Below, one piece after another: positions 1 through 6,419 of a DNA stretch of 10,120 nt (position 1 is its first letter; each line of letters opens with the position of its first letter). The notes beneath the pieces are model-generated. The model made no database searches. It had not been told where the DNA came from and was given only the letters and a program-made list of their open reading frames with translations. Position numbers and translations under genes: made by a program. The stretch comes from Bacteroidales bacterium UBA4318 (GTDB taxonomy: Bacteria; Bacteroidota; Bacteroidia; Bacteroidales; UBA932), in the NCBI GenBank assembly GCA_002393895.1, contig DGUE01000096.1, positions 1-10,120 on the forward strand. The letters run 5' to 3'.

Positions 1-1703
1 TCCGCGATCCCCGCTGGGGCCGCGGGATGGAGACTTATGGAGAGGACCCGTACCTGATGGGGCAGATGGGCATGGCCGTGGTACGCGGCCTGCAGGGGCC
101 GGACGACAGCCCCGTGCGCAAGCTTTTCGCCTGCGCCAAGCACTACGCCGTGCACTCCGGGCCGGAGCCGGACAGGCACCGTTTCGACGCCAGGCCCACG
201 AGGAGGGATCTTTACGAAACCTATCTCCCCGCATTCAAGGACCTTGTGACCAAGGCGGGGGTGGAGCAGGTGATGACCGCCTACAATGCATTCGAAGGCC
301 AGCCCTGCGGCGCCAGCGACTACCTGATCGATACGGTGCTGCGCGGAAAATGGGGCTATAAGGGAGTGATTGTATCCGACTGCTGGGCGGTCGCGGACTT
401 CTATATCAAAGGCCGCCACGAGTACGTGGAAACAATGGCCGAAGCGGCTGCGCTGGCAGTCAAATACGGCGTGGACGTGGAATGCGGGCACGCCTATCAG
501 GCCATCCCCGAGGCCATTGAGAAGGGCCTTCTGACCGAGGCCGAGCTCGACCGCAATCTCAAGCGCATCATCGTCGCCCGCATCCGTCTCGGCGAATTCG
601 ACGGCATCGACCCCTGGAAGGATCTCCCCGATAATATTGTGGAATGCCCTGAGCACAAGGCGCTTGCGCTGAAGATGGCCCGCAAATCGATGGTGCTGCT
701 CCAGAACAAGGACAACATCCTGCCTCTGCCCACGAACCTGAGCATCGCGGTGGTTGGCCCGAATGCCGACGACACCACCATGCAGTGGGGCAACTACAGC
801 CCGGTTCCCAAGGAAACCATCACCCTCCTGAGCTCGCTGAAGGACCGCCTGTATAAGGTGAAATATGTGAAAGGCTGCGGCCACATCGACGGGGCGGAAC
901 CTATCGAGGACGTACTGAAGCAACTGGAAGGCTGCAGCACCGTGATCTTCGCGTCCGGCATCACCCCCTTCCTGGAAGGCGAGCAGGGCGATGCGGGCGG
1001 ATTCCCGGGCTTTGACGGCGGCGACCGCACCAAGATCGAGCTTCCGCAGGTGCAGAAAGACCTGATTGCCGCGCTCCATAAGGCCGGCAAGAGGATCATC
1101 CTTGTCAACTTCAGTGGTTCCGCCATGGCCCTGACCGACGAGACGGAGTACTGCGACGCCATCCTCCAGGCCTGGTATCCCGGGCAGATGGGCGGGCTGG
1201 CGATCACCGATGTGCTGTTCGGGGATGTGAATCCTTCCGGAAAACTGCCCCTGACATTCTACAAGAGTACCGAGCAGCTGCCGGACTTCAAAGACTACAA
1301 TATGGCCGGGCACACCTACCGCTTCTTTACCGGCGAGCCTTTGTGGCACTTCGGATACGGCCTGAGCTATACCACATTCAAGGTCGAACGGGTGCGCGCA
1401 AGGCGAGGCAGGGTGATAGTGAAACTGACCAACACCGGGACTCGCGATGGCGAGGAAGTGGTTCAGCTTTATGTGTCCAAGAAGAAGGATGTGGGCGGCC
1501 CCATCCGCACCCTGCGTGGTTACAAGAGGGTTTTCGTGCCTGCCGGCAAGACCGTAAAGGTGGAAATCCCCCTGAGCGACGAGACCTTCCTCTGGTGGAG
1601 CGAGAAGGATGAGGATATGGTTCCCACCCACGGCCGCTATGTGCTGCAGGTGGGCACAAGTTCGAATCCGGAAGACCTGATTTGCAAAAAACGCAGATAT
1701 TAA
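1..1703 (+). CDS. Glycoside hydrolase family 3 enzyme, beta-xylosidase/beta-glucosidase-like, 5' truncated by window
   Basis: Retaining beta-glycosidase that removes terminal beta-linked sugars from oligosaccharides. The reading frame is open from base 3, and codons before the first in-window ATG (27) already encode the conserved GH3 stretch RDPRWGRG, so the true start lies upstream. Counting from that ATG, the end of the barrel domain holds the KHY motif (K38-H39) and the nucleophile region GVIVSD with Asp118 (bases 378-380). The alpha/beta sandwich domain spans about 220-440, with E317/E319 before GGDRT as acid/base candidates. A fibronectin-III-like domain follows at about 455-555 (DGEEVVQLYVS). 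The segment TYRFFTGEPLWHFGYGLSY resembles the beta-xylosidase-like clade, but substrate is not certain. About 566 residues are visible; full family members are usually 700-900. No signal peptide can be judged. GC-rich, unlike the next gene. Confidence 0.93.
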   Translation, partial: RDPRWGRGMETYGEDPYLMGQMGMAVVRGLQGPDDSPVRKLFACAKHYAVHSGPEPDRHRFDARPTRRDLYETYLPAFKDLVTKAGVEQVMTAYNAFEGQPCGASDYLIDTVLRGKWGYKGVIVSDCWAVADFYIKGRHEYVETMAEAAALAVKYGVDVECGHAYQAIPEAIEKGLLTEAELDRNLKRIIVARIRLGEFDGIDPWKDLPDNIVECPEHKALALKMARKSMVLLQNKDNILPLPTNLSIAVVGPNADDTTMQWGNYSPVPKETITLLSSLKDRLYKVKYVKGCGHIDGAEPIEDVLKQLEGCSTVIFASGITPFLEGEQGDAGGFPGFDGGDRTKIELPQVQKDLIAALHKAGKRIILVNFSGSAMALTDETEYCDAILQAWYPGQMGGLAITDVLFGDVNPSGKLPLTFYKSTEQLPDFKDYNMAGHTYRFFTGEPLWHFGYGLSYTTFKVERVRARRGRVIVKLTNTGTRDGEEVVQLYVSKKKDVGGPIRTLRGYKRVFVPAGKTVKVEIPLSDETFLWWSEKDEDMVPTHGRYVLQVGTSSNPEDLICKKRRY

Positions 1704-1711
1704 CTATCTTG
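1681..1711 (+). promoter_or_regulatory. Candidate Bacteroidetes-type promoter for the DUF4249 gene
   Basis: TTTG at 1681-1684 is followed after 20 nt by TATCTTG at 1705-1711. This resembles the Bacteroidetes -33 TTTG / -7 TAnnTTTG arrangement with one T missing in the -7 box. The upstream box lies inside the last codons of the GH3 gene. It would start transcription about 30 nt before the ATG at 1749. The match is imperfect and was found by eye, so it is only a candidate. Confidence 0.3.
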
Positions 1712-1730
1712 TTATGAAACACTTTTGACT

Positions 1731-1740
1731 TCTTGCAAGA
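1731..1740. repeat. 10-bp palindrome TCTTGCAAGA, copy 1
   Basis: A perfect 10-bp inverted repeat lies 8 bp before the ATG of the DUF4249 gene. The identical decamer recurs at 9582-9591, 2 bp before a candidate start of the LytTR-type gene on the minus strand. Two identical copies, each just before a start codon, suggest a shared short regulatory or mRNA-leader element, but chance is possible. Confidence 0.35.
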
Positions 1741-1748
1741 GCAGCAAG

Positions 1749-2834
1749 ATGAAAACTAAGACATTTGCCATAACAGCGTACTTGCTGCTGTTTCTGCTGC
1801 AGTCCTGCGTGGAACCCATTGTTATGGTTCCAGAGGAGGATATGCCGGTGGTTGTGCATTGTGTGTTGACGCGGAATATGGTTTTAGACCATGATAGCAA
1901 TGCAAAGGATCCCATACAGACATTAAACCTGTATTATGCCAAACGAATCTCCGCCACCGGAGATTATGAAATAATCAGCGATGCCCAGGTGAGTATTTCC
2001 GGAGGAGGGCAGCTTTATGTTTTTACCTGGAACGGCGATGCGTGGACGAGCACCTTCTCTCCTATGTATGGAACGGAGTACGTGCTTACGGTTAAATTGA
2101 ACGATGGTCGGGAACTTCATTCCAAAACTCGTTTACCAAGCAAGGTTACAATTGTCTCAGAGCCCGTCTATTCTGGCCGCTCGGTAATGAATAGTCTTGC
2201 GGGATACCTGAAGGTTACGGGCTGTTCTGAAGATGTAGATATTTGGATGACGGCATTGAGCGGCAGAGAATATGATATACAACACTTTTTCACCAATCAC
2301 CCAGGGGCAGACGATGTCAACCTTTTTAGTAAATCCCTTCAAGAAATGCCAGTATTTGAGCAGATAGTTTCAAATTTGCATTCTATCTTAGATCTTCCCT
2401 GGTGCAATGGAGACAAAGTCCTTTTCGAGAACTATCTTCAGTCTTGTGCGTTCTTGCCAGCACATTTTCAGTTTCTAAAAATTCATCATCCAAAAGACTT
2501 CGATAACGGGATTTTATCTCCTCTTCTTTTGCACCACGATCACTCTAGTGGTACTACCGAATATTATCAGTGTCGTGATGGGTTTCTTCTGTTTGTAGAT
2601 ACTATTGATGTGGCGTCTGGTTATATTGGGATGACCCCGACCAGAATACCTGTCCGTTGTTCTATTGTCTCTCCTGAATATGATACGTATTTGGGTAATC
2701 TCACAAATAATGCTTATCACATAGACGAGTTGGCCAATATGTACTCGATGGATTTGAGCTATACAAATATTGAAGGAGGCATTGGAATCTTTGGTTCGCT
2801 TTATTATTCAGACGGAATAAGCGGCTTACTATAA
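1749..2834 (+). CDS. DUF4249-family lipoprotein, AT-rich and probably acquired
   Basis: 361 residues from the ATG at 1749; an in-frame TTG at 1725 would put eight polar residues ahead of the signal peptide and is disfavoured. The N-terminus is a lipoprotein signal (MKTKT, hydrophobic LLLFLL, then LQSC with Cys20 as lipid anchor). The body has the DUF4249 pattern: an early strand region, DAQVSISGGG with a following GTEYVLTVKLNDGRELHS block, and near the C-terminus NIEGGIGIFGS (about residues 340-350), typical of the family. DUF4249 proteins are envelope lipoproteins of unknown function, usually encoded beside a TonB-dependent receptor; none is present here. Three 60-base lines counted by hand in the middle and 3' part give 38-43% GC, against roughly 63-70% in lines of the GH3 and gate-protein genes, so horizontal acquisition is likely. 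The next gene is 97 nt downstream, with a gene relic in between. Confidence 0.8.
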   Translation: MKTKTFAITAYLLLFLLQSCVEPIVMVPEEDMPVVVHCVLTRNMVLDHDSNAKDPIQTLNLYYAKRISATGDYEIISDAQVSISGGGQLYVFTWNGDAWTSTFSPMYGTEYVLTVKLNDGRELHSKTRLPSKVTIVSEPVYSGRSVMNSLAGYLKVTGCSEDVDIWMTALSGREYDIQHFFTNHPGADDVNLFSKSLQEMPVFEQIVSNLHSILDLPWCNGDKVLFENYLQSCAFLPAHFQFLKIHHPKDFDNGILSPLLLHHDHSSGTTEYYQCRDGFLLFVDTIDVASGYIGMTPTRIPVRCSIVSPEYDTYLGNLTNNAYHIDELANMYSMDLSYTNIEGGIGIFGSLYYSDGISGLL

Positions 2835-2835
2835 A

Positions 2836-2885
2836 CTACTATAGCCCAACCAACAGTATGCCGAAGTGGGCGATGATGCCGGCGC
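2836..2885 (-). pseudogene. Relic of the 3' end of a gate-domain membrane protein gene
   Basis: Read on the minus strand, 2839-2883 encodes AGIIAHFGILLVGL followed by two TAG stops. The intact gene at 3718-4857 ends AGIIAHFSYLLVGLL and TAG. Ungapped alignment of 2836-2885 with 3718-3767 gives 39 of 50 identical bases, including 23 in a row (2863-2885 = 3745-3767). Several of the differences are synonymous (GTT/GTA, GGG/GGC, CTA/CTT, TTG/CTG), so both copies once coded for protein. Similarity stops abruptly after 2885. It is a gene-end fossil in direct orientation to the intact gene, not a functional gene. Confidence 0.75.
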
Positions 2886-2931
2886 TAAAAGTAAAGAGAT
2901 TTTATAAAGAACTGCTATTTTTATTATTGAT

Positions 2932-3636
2932 ATGAAAAGATTCAGAGACCTTAAATTAGAGGCGCGTACAGCGCTGAAAGGAAAGTGGGGAGAAGCCGCA
3001 CTGACCTTTTTTGCCTACTTGATCATCGTACTCGTAGTCGAGGCCGGGGTGGGGATCTACCAGGCTACGGACGCTGAATTCATCCATCGTTATCAAGCGT
3101 ATATTCTTCAGGGAAGCCCGGAAGCCGCCTGGTCTTATATGGCCATTCTTCTGGGCAGGTATTCATATATCTCCCTGGCTTTCACCCTCTTGCTGGTAGG
3201 CCCGCTGGTAATAGGATTGCTGAACACTTTCCTGTCTTTGCTCAGAGGGGATAAGGACCTGGTAGACAATATGTTCAAGCTCGGTTTCCGTCCCTACTGG
3301 AGAAGCGTGCTGGGGTATCTGCTGATGGGTATAAAAATCTTCCTTTGGGCCCTGCTCCTGATTATTCCTGGAATCATCAAGTCTTTCGCCTACGCGATGA
3401 CGCCTTACGTGCTGAAAGACAATCCGGAGCTCAGCTGCCTTGAAGCCATCGAAAGGAGCCGCCTTATGATGAAGGGCAACAAATGGCGCCTGTTCGTGCT
3501 CTGGCTCAGCTTCATCGGCTGGTTCTTCGTCGGCCTGCTGACCCTTGGCATCGGCTTCTTCTGGATCGGCCCGTACATCTATACCACGATGGCCGCCTTT
3601 TATGAAGACATCAAGGCCAACTTCGTCGCCGCCTAG
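2932..3636 (+). CDS. DUF975-family integral membrane protein
   Basis: 234 residues, a usual size for DUF975 (Pfam PF06161), a family of polytopic membrane proteins of unknown function. The N-terminal motif RDLKLEARTALKGKWGEA is the family hallmark. Likely membrane segments are about 24-43, 79-104 (LLLVGPLVIGLLNTFLSLLRG), 125-156 (containing LLLIIPGIIK) and 187-224. Between the last two is the conserved cytoplasmic block NPELSCLEAIERSRLMMKGN. Downstream, LSFIGW and a C-terminal PYIYTTMAAFYEDI also fit. The start at 2932 is the first ATG; its leader is AT-rich with no clear Shine-Dalgarno. One hand-counted 60-base line is 52% GC, intermediate between its neighbours. It is convergent with the minus-strand operon and shares the terminator at 3658. 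The gene lies between the two copies of the gate-gene 3' end, so it may have been inserted or left there by a rearrangement. Confidence 0.88.
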   Translation: MKRFRDLKLEARTALKGKWGEAALTFFAYLIIVLVVEAGVGIYQATDAEFIHRYQAYILQGSPEAAWSYMAILLGRYSYISLAFTLLLVGPLVIGLLNTFLSLLRGDKDLVDNMFKLGFRPYWRSVLGYLLMGIKIFLWALLLIIPGIIKSFAYAMTPYVLKDNPELSCLEAIERSRLMMKGNKWRLFVLWLSFIGWFFVGLLTLGIGFFWIGPYIYTTMAAFYEDIKANFVAA

Positions 3637-3657
3637 CTGATTTTCAGACACTTACAC

Positions 3658-3692
3658 AAAATCGTCTGGTGCATTTTCACCAGACGATTTTT
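3658..3692. terminator. Bidirectional intrinsic terminator between convergent genes
   Basis: A perfect 14-bp stem (3658-3671 pairs with 3678-3691) encloses a 6-nt loop (CATTTT). The plus-strand side ends in a T-run and the minus-strand side also reads into a T-rich stretch, so it can stop transcription in both directions. It sits 22 nt after the DUF975 stop and 26 nt beyond the stop of the gate-protein gene, matching a shared terminator for both units. Confidence 0.88.
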
Positions 3693-3717
3693 ATTAACTT
3701 GTTGATAATCAGCAGGG

Positions 3718-3767
3718 CTAGAGAAGGCCTACCAGCAGATAGCTGAAGTGGGCGATGATGCCGGCGC
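3718..3767. repeat. Direct repeat partner of the relic at 2836-2885
   Basis: The last 16 codons plus stop of the gate-protein gene are 78% identical (39/50) to 2836-2885 in the same orientation, 882 bp apart. Together the copies bracket the DUF975 gene and the terminator. Confidence 0.85.
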
Positions 3768-4857
3768 AGAGGCCGGCGATGGTGTGGGCGCCGAGGGCCT
3801 TGGGGATGGCTTTGCGCCAGCCGAGGGAGTCGAGCATGGCGGTGTGGGTGGAAAGGTATCCGCTCCAGCACATTCCGATGGCGGTGCAGACAGCTATGGC
3901 GTTGCCGTCCAGGATGCCGGCGGCATCAAAGGTGGGCAGCAGGCCGAGGGCGGCCCCCACGGCACCGAGGGCCGTCATAGGGAAAGCGATCAACTCCATA
4001 GCCTTGAAGCCGAACAGCCACTCGAATACCCAGTGTATCTTGTCTGCCAGCCAGGGGAGGATGGGCACACCCTGCGAGGATGCTCCCGTGTATCCCTCTG
4101 CACCCGGGCCGAAGGTGATCATTATGACGGCGGTGGTGATGATCAGCACTCCGGGAATGATCTGCATGCCGAGTTCCACACCGTTCTTGCCACCGTCCAG
4201 GATGGCGTTCAGAAAGCGCATGAAGATGCTGTTCTGCGAGCCGGATTCAATGCGCTCCTCCGCCAGCTCTTCCTGCGAGGCGTTTACAACCATCTCCTCC
4301 ATTTCGGCCGGCCAGGCCTTGAGGCAGGAGCGCTGCATCAGGCGGGTGGAGATGATTGAGCCGCAGAATGCGCCGAACAGGCCGACGAAAGCGGCACCCA
4401 CGCTGCCATAACCGAACATAGTGATGAGCACCACGAAACCCATTCCGAAGGCGGTGCCGAAGTTGGTGAGGGATATCAGCTGATACTTCTTGAAGTAGGA
4501 TGCAAACGAACGGTCCTTGCTGAGGGCAATGATAGCGGGGTTATCCGACAGGAAAGTCATCACGGCACCCAGGGCTGCCACTCCTGGGAGATGGAAAAGG
4601 GGCTTCATAAGCGGCCGGAGGAATTTCTCCAGCAGCGTGACCACCCCGAATTCCGCCATCAGCTTGGACAAGGCTCCGGTGAGCACGGTGATGCCCATCA
4701 GGTAGAACACGGTATTCAAAAGCAGGTCGTGCGCCGTGTTCATCATGGTTTTGAGCATGTTGCCTCCTCCCATGCGGGAGCCAAGGGCCCAGAAAACGGC
4801 AATCAGGACTGCCAGGAATATAATCGCCTCTATGGTCGATCGTTTGGATGCTTTCAT
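3718..4857 (-). CDS. Gate-domain (nucleoside-recognition-like) multispanning membrane protein
   Basis: 379 residues with about nine or ten hydrophobic segments (roughly 9-26, 43-64, 91-110, 129-150, 155-173, 232-250, 275-310, 318-338, 355-379) and a hydrophilic loop at about 176-212. The motifs MMNTAHDLLLNTVFYLMGI, FLSDNPAIIALSKD and TNFGTAFGMG, with a C-terminal MCWSGYLSTHTAMLDSLG, fit the transporter-gate superfamily, most like the proteins annotated as CD0519/CD1768-family membrane proteins. Members are thought to be transporters or gates, but the substrate is unknown. It is the last gene of the minus-strand operon, 39 nt after the dipeptidase stop, and is followed by the shared terminator. 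Its final 50 bp have a diverged second copy at 2836-2885. The family call is by recollection of motifs; the membrane nature is certain. Confidence 0.8.
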   Translation of the reverse strand: MKASKRSTIEAIIFLAVLIAVFWALGSRMGGGNMLKTMMNTAHDLLLNTVFYLMGITVLTGALSKLMAEFGVVTLLEKFLRPLMKPLFHLPGVAALGAVMTFLSDNPAIIALSKDRSFASYFKKYQLISLTNFGTAFGMGFVVLITMFGYGSVGAAFVGLFGAFCGSIISTRLMQRSCLKAWPAEMEEMVVNASQEELAEERIESGSQNSIFMRFLNAILDGGKNGVELGMQIIPGVLIITTAVIMITFGPGAEGYTGASSQGVPILPWLADKIHWVFEWLFGFKAMELIAFPMTALGAVGAALGLLPTFDAAGILDGNAIAVCTAIGMCWSGYLSTHTAMLDSLGWRKAIPKALGAHTIAGLCAGIIAHFSYLLVGLL

Positions 4858-4896
4858 CTCGGATTATCAGTTTCAGGCTGCAAAAATAGCAATAAA

Positions 4897-6417
4897 TCAG
4901 AATCCTCTGCCGAATTCCACCCAATATTTGGCCTCCAGTTCGGCCCAGCGGGCGGCGGCGTTGTTATAAACCCTGCGGGTGTAGGTATCGAGCTCTTCGG
5001 GAGTGGCGTACGCGCCGGGGAGTTCCGCAAATGCGGCATCCTCAACCTCTTTCAGCACCTTGTTGAAACCCTCTTTGGTGGTCTGCCAGCTGAGGGTGGC
5101 CAGTTTGTTGGCCTTGCGGAACTGCCAGACGAAGAGGCCCGGATCGTAGCGCTTCTGGCCGCAGGCCGACATGGGCCCGGGAAGGGACGTGCCTCCGGCG
5201 AAGATGGGGATGTGCGGGCTCTGCGCGGGGTTATCTACCGCCAGCCAGCATATGCCTCCAACCGCATCCGGCAGCCATCCGCGAAGCTGGATGACAGTTG
5301 AATATGCACACCAGGCCACCGCCACGGTGCGGCGGAAGGTGATGGTGCCGGGGGCGATGGTGTTGATGGTTTTCTGGTAATTGGTGGTGGGCCAGGGGTT
5401 TGCAAGCGGGCTTATCTTGTCGTCTATCTTGATGTTCGCGCACATGTCGAAGCCCTCCACCCCCTCGTAGGTGGAGCGGAGAAGCTGCATTACGTCCCGC
5501 ACGCTGACGGGCTTCTCGGGCTTGACGCTGAAAGGCATCTCGTCGTCCTCATATTTGAGGCCGAGCGAGGGGGCGAGGGTGCTCAGAATCCACCATTCCC
5601 GCTCGCGGAAATTCTTGCCGGCACCGTATGCAGCGTGGTAGGCCTTGTAGAAGTAAAATTCGCCCTGGCCATCCCAAAGGCCGTATTTGAGGGCTACCTC
5701 CTCCACGTTGTCGGAGGCCATGAAGTTCTTGCTGTCCTTGCGGTCGATGCGCCCGATGCGGGGGATGTTGGCAGACACTGCCACCTCATCGTCCGGCACC
5801 CTCTGGGCGGCCCAGACGGCACCTTTCTCCCCCCTTCCGCAACCGAGCACCTCGAAGAACCAGACCTCTTTCTTGTCGGCCACGGTGAGGCATTCGCCGC
5901 CGTCGATGTAGCCGTATTTCTCGGACAGTTCTCCCATCAGCTTCACAGCTTCACGGGCGTTGTCGCATCGCTGGAGGGCGATGCGGCAAAGTTCTTCAAC
6001 GAGGAAGATGCCGTTGCTGCTGCGCAGGGTGTCGGGGCCGGAGAAGGTGGTTTCTCCGATGGCAACCTGGCGTTCGTTAAGCGAGGGATAGGCGGTGTTG
6101 AGGTATGCATAGGTCTTGCGTGCCTCGGGGATTTCTCCGGTCTTGCGCAGGCCGGTGGTATCGCCCGGGAAAGCCACGTGGCGGCTACCACGGTAAACGG
6201 GGTGCATCGTGCCTTTCGGGTATCTGGCCGCAGGCTCCTGGGAGAGCCAGGTGCGGGATTTGCCGTCGCAGGTGTGCGAGGTGATCACGCTGCCGTCGTC
6301 GCTGGCCAGCCGCCCTACGGCTATGCTGGTGCAGTCAAGGCCATCGGTTTCCCAATCCTGTGCGGGGGCGAGGGAGGCGATCAGGAGGAATGCCGGAATG
6401 AGCAGTAACTTCTTCAT
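4897..6417 (-). CDS. Secreted C69-family dipeptidase (Ntn hydrolase)
   Basis: 506 residues from the ATG at 6415-6417; a TTG two codons upstream is disfavoured. Peptidase family C69 (PepD-type) enzymes split dipeptides using an N-terminal Cys exposed by self-processing. A clear signal peptide (MKKLLLIPAFLLIASLAPA, cleavage before Gln20) is followed by a nine-residue propeptide and the catalytic Cys29 in DCTSIAVGRLASDDGS. Further family blocks are AIGETTFSG, GYIDGGECLTVADKKEVW with FFEVLG after it (about 169-192), GAVWAAQRVPDDEVAVSANI and PRIGRID. The length is typical. The protein is probably periplasmic or exported. The ATG lies 2 nt after the GH97 stop, so translation is likely coupled. Its role beside a glycosidase is not obvious: it may recycle peptides or act on amino-acid-conjugated substrates (inference). 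Confidence 0.92.
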   Translation of the reverse strand: MKKLLLIPAFLLIASLAPAQDWETDGLDCTSIAVGRLASDDGSVITSHTCDGKSRTWLSQEPAARYPKGTMHPVYRGSRHVAFPGDTTGLRKTGEIPEARKTYAYLNTAYPSLNERQVAIGETTFSGPDTLRSSNGIFLVEELCRIALQRCDNAREAVKLMGELSEKYGYIDGGECLTVADKKEVWFFEVLGCGRGEKGAVWAAQRVPDDEVAVSANIPRIGRIDRKDSKNFMASDNVEEVALKYGLWDGQGEFYFYKAYHAAYGAGKNFREREWWILSTLAPSLGLKYEDDEMPFSVKPEKPVSVRDVMQLLRSTYEGVEGFDMCANIKIDDKISPLANPWPTTNYQKTINTIAPGTITFRRTVAVAWCAYSTVIQLRGWLPDAVGGICWLAVDNPAQSPHIPIFAGGTSLPGPMSACGQKRYDPGLFVWQFRKANKLATLSWQTTKEGFNKVLKEVEDAAFAELPGAYATPEELDTYTRRVYNNAAARWAELEAKYWVEFGRGF

Positions 6418-6419
6418 AA

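Noticed and set aside
794..1207. 137-codon minus-strand frame in the GH3 gene
   Set aside because: Shadow of the GH3 reading frame, with no supporting motif or start signal.
1714..1728. Five-codon open frame ATGAAACACTTTTGA before the DUF4249 gene, a possible leader peptide
   Set aside because: It is too short and has no codon pattern or attenuator hairpin after it; it is as likely to be chance.
2890..2931. TATTTTTA at 2916-2923 as a -7 promoter box for the DUF975 gene
   Set aside because: It would leave almost no leader before the ATG, and no -33 TTTG is found at the right distance; the region is simply AT-rich.
3748..4411. Two overlapping plus-strand open frames of 203 and 218 codons
   Set aside because: They lie antisense to the gate-protein gene, and their translations are low-complexity Gly/Ala- or Pro/Arg/Ser-rich strings without family motifs.
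5635..6408. 257-codon plus-strand frame inside the dipeptidase gene
   Set aside because: Antisense shadow; the C69 motifs on the minus strand account for the sequence.
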